This document shows, in pieces, positions 6,704 through 10,190 of a DNA stretch of 10,190 nucleotides (positions are counted from its first letter, which is position 1; each line of letters starts with the position of its first letter). Source of the DNA: Bacillota bacterium. Lineage in GTDB: Bacteria > Bacillota_E > Sulfobacillia > Sulfobacillales > Sulfobacillaceae. The notes beneath the pieces were generated by a model. The model worked only from the letters and a program-made list of their open reading frames with translations, had not been told where the DNA came from and searched no databases. The position numbers and the translations under genes are program-made. The stretch covers positions 1-10,190 of the forward strand of contig JAKADW010000048.1 of the NCBI GenBank assembly GCA_021820165.1, given 5' to 3'.

Positions 6704-7036
6704 GATTAACCACCGAGATGGATCCGACTAGCATCTCTGTAAATTTGTCCGCCGAGTGTCCCCCTATACGGGCACGGTCCTCCAACCCCATTGCCGGGAT
6801 TACTCGAACGTACGCACCCAGGTATGGTCCCTCCTACCCCGAATCTGTTTTCTTGGTCTGCGATACAGTTTAAGCTTCCATGGATTGCGACAGGCCACCA
6901 CCTACCATAGAGCTGAGGATGGTCGCCGCCGACCTCGCGAACCATAAGCTCCCGGCAATCTGTGTCCATACAGCTGGCCTTCTTGGGGGTACCTGAATCT
7001 TGGGCACTACAGGTTACTTAACGGGCAGCCTCATTC
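6704..7036 (-). other. Unassigned region between the dehydrogenase and the nucleoside hydrolase remnant
   Basis: These 333 bases hold no gene I can recognise. An open frame on the minus strand from ATG 6969 to 6706 (87 residues, beginning MDTDCRELMVREVGGDHPQL) is intact but glycine- and arginine-rich and unlike any family I know. It has no obvious ribosome binding site. On the plus strand a 38-codon frame from about 6880 to 6995 is also open. No clear terminator follows the dehydrogenase stop. The region is probably decayed sequence belonging to the rearranged block, but this is a guess. Confidence 0.35.
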
Positions 7037-7783
7037 CTACAGACTTGCTCCACCCGTGACATTCAATGCTTCTCCCGTTAGGAATACCGCGTCAGAGCTA
7101 ACCAGAAATCCGACCACTCTCGCGACGTCTTCCGGCTCCTCAATGCGTCCCATCGGCGTAAGCCGCACATATTCATCAAATACCTCATGGGCTGTCATTC
7201 CTCGCAACTGCCCCTCCCATTTGAGTTCACGCTCTTGCATGGATGTCCGCACGTATCCGGGACACACCGCATTCACCCGAATTCCATATTCCGCTACTTC
7301 AAGCGCTACGCTCTTGGTAAATCCAATTACCGCCCATTTTGACGCCGCGTAATGTGCCAGTAACGGTACTCCCTTAATGCCCGCCATCGATGCCGTATTC
7401 ACAATCACCCCTTGCCGCCGTCGAATCATGCCAGGTAAGACTGCTTTAGTCATGAGAAAGAGCCCTTTTGTGTTTACATTAAAATTGAAGTCCCACTCCT
7501 CCTCAGTCAGATCCACCACACGTTGCATAGTCGATACCCCGGCATTATTGCAAAGCACATCAATAGGCCCTTGCGTCTGAAGTACGTGGTCAACCGCGGC
7601 GGCTATACTGTTCGCGCGGGTGACGTCTACCTCCACATATCCCGAAACAATCTCCTCGTTTATCAAATGTTCGGGTTCCGACAGATCAAATACCCATACA
7701 CGATACCCGTCAGCGTGAAGACGACGCGAAATCGCCTCTCCAATACCACGCGATCCTCCTGTGACTATTGCCAGTCTTTCCAT
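7037..7783 (-). CDS. Short-chain dehydrogenase/reductase (classical SDR)
   Basis: This is a cytoplasmic NAD(P)-dependent oxidoreductase of 248 residues, the standard length for a classical SDR. The cofactor motif TGGSRGIG is at 8-15, D33 at the end of strand 2 suggests NAD rather than NADP, and NNAG is at 79-82. The catalytic tetrad is complete: N104, S132, Y145 and K149 (YAASK). PGYVRT follows at 175, and the C terminus has the usual LTGEALNVTGG strand. The start ATG 7783 is preferred over the in-frame ATG 7816 because GGAGAGGGAG lies 7 bases before it and family homology begins with ERLAIVTGG. It lies 35 bases downstream of an FGGY kinase on the same strand, so it probably oxidises or reduces a sugar or polyol in the same pathway. 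The substrate cannot be determined from sequence alone. Confidence 0.9.
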   Translation of the reverse strand: MERLAIVTGGSRGIGEAISRRLHADGYRVWVFDLSEPEHLINEEIVSGYVEVDVTRANSIAAAVDHVLQTQGPIDVLCNNAGVSTMQRVVDLTEEEWDFNFNVNTKGLFLMTKAVLPGMIRRRQGVIVNTASMAGIKGVPLLAHYAASKWAVIGFTKSVALEVAEYGIRVNAVCPGYVRTSMQERELKWEGQLRGMTAHEVFDEYVRLTPMGRIEEPEDVARVVGFLVSSDAVFLTGEALNVTGGASL

Positions 7784-7790
7784 GATTACA

Positions 7791-7800
7791 CTCCCTCTCC
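7791..7800 (-). promoter_or_regulatory. Ribosome binding site that decides the dehydrogenase start
   Basis: On the minus strand GGAGAGGGAG lies 7 bases before ATG 7783, and downstream of the alternative ATG 7816. That argues for the shorter, family-length protein. Confidence 0.6.
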
Positions 7801-7818
7801 ACCTCTGTGATGACATCT

Positions 7819-9291
7819 TTACATAAGATCCTTCGTCCGCTCGTAAAGCTCCCGATAGCGATAATAGCCCTTGTCGTAAATAACCGTATTCGCCGATATC
7901 GGGTCATGCCGTACACCGTTTGCGGTAATGACATCTAAAACCGCTCGATCCGGAAAAAGGTTTGCTCCCATGGCCGCGACAATCGCGGCCCCCATTGCAC
8001 TACCTGGATGTTCAGGGAAGGCCATCACCGGTCGTCCCAGACAATCTGCAGCAATTTGCCGCCATAGCGACGATTTGGCTCCACCGTTGGTGGCAAAGAC
8101 ACGGTTTATTGGGTATCCCGCTGTCTCTAACACCTCAAAATGATGGCGGAACCCATAAATCACGCTTTCGAGGGTGGCCCGAAAGAGATGGGCATCGGTA
8201 TGGTGTAGCATTAGACCAAAAATCGCACCGCGCGCAGCCGGATTAAACAGCGGGGTCTTTTCTCCTAAAAAGTAGGGCAAAACGAGCACGCCGTCGCTTC
8301 CAGAGGGAATATTTGCGGCTTGACGATCCAAGGCTGGCAACATCGTTTCGCTGGCTTTTAAACGCTCGAGCATCCAGCGGACAAGAGAACCACTCGACGC
8401 CATACACCCATTGAGCAAATACTTTCCCGGCAAATCATGTCGGTCAAAATACAATTGCGGATGAAACGTCGGTTGCGACGTACAATAGAGAATGTCTCCG
8501 GCTCCGCCAAACTTAATCAGGAGATCTCCGTCCTCTTCCACGCCCGCCGCCAAGGCCGACGCGACATGGTCGGCGCTCCCAACGATGACCGGAATTCCGG
8601 GTTTAAGACCCCACTCCAAAGCTACCCGCTTCAGCAAGGGGCCACCTAGTGCTAGAGGATCATTGACCTCACCCAACCACGCAAGAGGTATTTGAAATGT
8701 ATCTAGATATGCGGTGAGCCATTGATTGGATCGGACATCAAAACATCCACTCTCCACCGCCCAGTTCGCTTCAACCGTATAGTGGTCTGTAAGAAGTCCG
8801 CGGATATAGTCATAGCTTCCAATAACATGAGCCGTTTCTCTCCAAACGGCTGGTTCGTGACGACGAATCCATAACAACTTCGGGATGACGTGTTGTTGAT
8901 TTAAGACACTACCCGTCAACCCGAAAAGGTCCATTCCCTTAATGCCCCCTTTAATGGCATCAAGTTCCTTCGACGTTCGCGCGTCATTCTGTTGTATAGA
9001 GCGACGCAACACATGGTAATGTCGGTCGAGCAAGACGACGGCGGGAACCATCCCACAAACAGCAAGGGCCTTTACCGCGCCAAAGGCCTCCGGCCGCTCT
9101 TTTCGTAATTGACTCAGCGCCTCATTCATCCCTCGAACCCAATCCCGCGGATCTGCCTCTGCCCATCCCGGAAAATCGCTATAGAGCGGATACTCCTGAC
9201 TCGTGCTCGTATGATACGCTCCACTGTCCACATCCAGCAACAATGCTTTCGTGGCCGTCGTCCCAATGTCAATCCCTAATACCCAATGCAT
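7819..9291 (-). CDS. FGGY-family carbohydrate kinase (xylulokinase-like)
   Basis: This is a cytoplasmic kinase that transfers the ATP gamma-phosphate to a sugar or polyol. At 490 residues it has the normal FGGY length, with both actin-like domains. The first phosphate-binding loop is GIDIGTTATKALLLD at residues 6-20. QQNDART at 100-106 corresponds to the N-terminal signature. The catalytic base is D241 in GSADHVASALAAGV. FGGAGD follows at 261-266, and the second domain has PYFLGEKTPLFNPAARG at 339-355 and NRVFATNGGAKSSLWRQIAAD at 396-416. Overall it resembles the xylulokinase/gluconokinase branch more than glycerol kinase. It lies 11 bases after the metallophosphoesterase stop and 35 bases before the dehydrogenase, which suggests a single operon. 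A dehydrogenase with such a kinase typically converts a polyol to a ketose and then to a ketose phosphate; the particular sugar is not readable here. Confidence 0.9.
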   Translation of the reverse strand: MHWVLGIDIGTTATKALLLDVDSGAYHTSTSQEYPLYSDFPGWAEADPRDWVRGMNEALSQLRKERPEAFGAVKALAVCGMVPAVVLLDRHYHVLRRSIQQNDARTSKELDAIKGGIKGMDLFGLTGSVLNQQHVIPKLLWIRRHEPAVWRETAHVIGSYDYIRGLLTDHYTVEANWAVESGCFDVRSNQWLTAYLDTFQIPLAWLGEVNDPLALGGPLLKRVALEWGLKPGIPVIVGSADHVASALAAGVEEDGDLLIKFGGAGDILYCTSQPTFHPQLYFDRHDLPGKYLLNGCMASSGSLVRWMLERLKASETMLPALDRQAANIPSGSDGVLVLPYFLGEKTPLFNPAARGAIFGLMLHHTDAHLFRATLESVIYGFRHHFEVLETAGYPINRVFATNGGAKSSLWRQIAADCLGRPVMAFPEHPGSAMGAAIVAAMGANLFPDRAVLDVITANGVRHDPISANTVIYDKGYYRYRELYERTKDLM

Positions 9292-9302
9292 TCGTATCCG
9301 TC

Positions 9303-10190
9303 CTATCCCGCAATCAATTGTCGCATCAAGGTTCCCTTACGAATGTCTATCGTCACTAAGGCGCCTTTAAGGGTGCCGTCCGAGTATTCCGAACCAGGGT
9401 TGATACACGTGGATTTTCCCAGCTTCGTAATCGCGGCGGATTCGTGAATATGCCCGTGAAGACCCAATAGGGGCTGGTGCCTCAAGATAAACTCTCGGAC
9501 AGCTACACTACCCACGCTGGCCATTTGCACCTCGCCAGCCTGCACGATAGGCTTTAAATCGTCGGTCAGACGCGGCGCCTTATCCAACGACGTGTTGTAG
9601 GGAGGAACATGAATATTAACGATGGTCGAATCGAAGTCGTTGACCTCCCGCGCCATACGTTCCAGCCGCCGCGCGATTTCTTCTTCATCCAGTTCACGGG
9701 GTGAATCCCACGGCGTACGATTGCTCCATCCAAAAGACATCATGGTGATCCCATCCGCAATTTCTCGTACCGTTTCATCGGGGTTAATAACAAACGGACC
9801 CTCGTTTAAGGCGGCCAACACGGCATCATCATCGTCATTCCCGGGAGACACGTAGACTTTGACATCTGTTCCGCGCAGCCGTTCCTCTGCTAACTCAAAC
9901 CATTCTTTTAAGCTGTCTTTGATCACGCGATGAAACATCTCTTCTTGGGCCTCGGGATGTCCGCTCAAGAAGTCCACTTCATCCGGTGTCGTGAGATAAT
10001 AGTAAAATCCGTTGCTCCGAATTTCTTTGAAAAGCTGTGGCAACTCTGACCGAGAAACCTTCTGCATTTGATGGTGCACAGTGGCCCGATAGCCGCCGGA
10101 TTCTTCAATCACGGGCACTACCACTTTACCGGTGATGTCTCCACCGAGAATTAAGATATTGACGCCATAGAACTGTGCCGCATTAATAAA
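9303..10190 (-). CDS. Calcineurin-like metallophosphoesterase, 5' end beyond the window
   Basis: The frame is open to the right edge of the window, so the gene is partial; 295 residues are visible. Reading from the edge, FINAAQFYGVNILILGGDITGK gives the GGD metal-binding motif of the superfamily. VYVSPGNDDDDAV is the GNHD-type motif with Asp in place of His. LLGLHGHIHES is the GHxH metal motif, and INPGSEYSDGTLKG closes the fold. The middle contains an acidic helical insertion with SLKEWFELAEERL. The only essential element missing is the first DxH motif, expected within about 25 residues upstream of the window edge. An internal GTG at 10124 should not be used as the start because family sequence continues upstream of it. 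It is the most upstream visible gene of the minus-strand set, 11 bases before the kinase. It could be a phosphatase or phosphodiesterase on a nucleotide or sugar phosphate; the substrate is unknown. Confidence 0.88.
   Translation of the reverse strand, partial: FINAAQFYGVNILILGGDITGKVVVPVIEESGGYRATVHHQMQKVSRSELPQLFKEIRSNGFYYYLTTPDEVDFLSGHPEAQEEMFHRVIKDSLKEWFELAEERLRGTDVKVYVSPGNDDDDAVLAALNEGPFVINPDETVREIADGITMMSFGWSNRTPWDSPRELDEEEIARRLERMAREVNDFDSTIVNIHVPPYNTSLDKAPRLTDDLKPIVQAGEVQMASVGSVAVREFILRHQPLLGLHGHIHESAAITKLGKSTCINPGSEYSDGTLKGALVTIDIRKGTLMRQLIAG

Noticed and set aside
5207..7490. The string ATTAAAATTG repeated three times (near 5207, 6519 and 7479)
   Set aside because: In each case it is the reverse complement of codons for Asn-Phe-Asn within an unrelated protein (permease, nucleoside hydrolase, dehydrogenase), so it is coincidental codon use rather than a repeat element.
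1..10190. CRISPR array, tRNA, rRNA, phage genes or a defence system
   Set aside because: No spaced repeats, no tRNA-like cloverleaf or rRNA sequence, and no recognisable defence or phage protein was seen on either strand.

Overview
The window is 10.2 kb of bacterial DNA, moderately GC-rich. It is densely packed with enzyme and transporter genes that use strong AGGAGG-type ribosome binding sites and, in at least one case, a TTG start. That style, together with the gene content (acetamidase, APC permeases, sarcosine-oxidase-type flavoprotein, FGGY kinase), suggests a Gram-positive Firmicutes-like bacterium. An acidophilic Sulfobacillus-type organism is one possibility, but this is inference; no rRNA or marker gene is present to settle it.

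Left block (1-2746): a 5' region of nearly 400 bases leads into an acetamidase/formamidase-family hydrolase (394-1323, +). It is translationally coupled through an ATGA overlap to an APC-superfamily permease (1320-2687, +). A good hairpin terminator follows at 2705-2746. This looks like a two-gene unit for uptake and hydrolysis of an amide, giving ammonia and a carboxylate.

Central block (2880-5451, minus strand, convergent with the first): a second APC permease that is clearly a paralogue of the first lies upstream of a monomeric sarcosine oxidase / N-methyltryptophan oxidase-type flavoenzyme. The enzyme starts at a TTG 16 bases after the permease stop. Here the cassette appears to be transport plus oxidative removal of an amine. 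The two cassettes share one architecture: a nitrogen-releasing enzyme next to its own APC permease.

Broken block (about 5660-7036): there is no intact gene. It contains a decayed N-terminal part of an IS66-family transposase (plus strand; one in-frame stop and two frame changes). It abuts a scrambled nucleoside hydrolase gene: the N-terminal part and one later motif lie on the minus strand, while the piece that belongs between them lies inverted on the plus strand. The last 330 bases of this block are unassigned.

Right block (7037 to beyond 10190, minus strand): an apparent operon runs, in transcription order, from a calcineurin-like metallophosphoesterase (5' end off the window) to an FGGY carbohydrate kinase and a short-chain dehydrogenase. 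Dehydrogenase plus FGGY kinase is a classic pair for polyol or sugar catabolism. The broken nucleoside hydrolase lies downstream on the same strand and may once have belonged to the same salvage or sugar-use locus.
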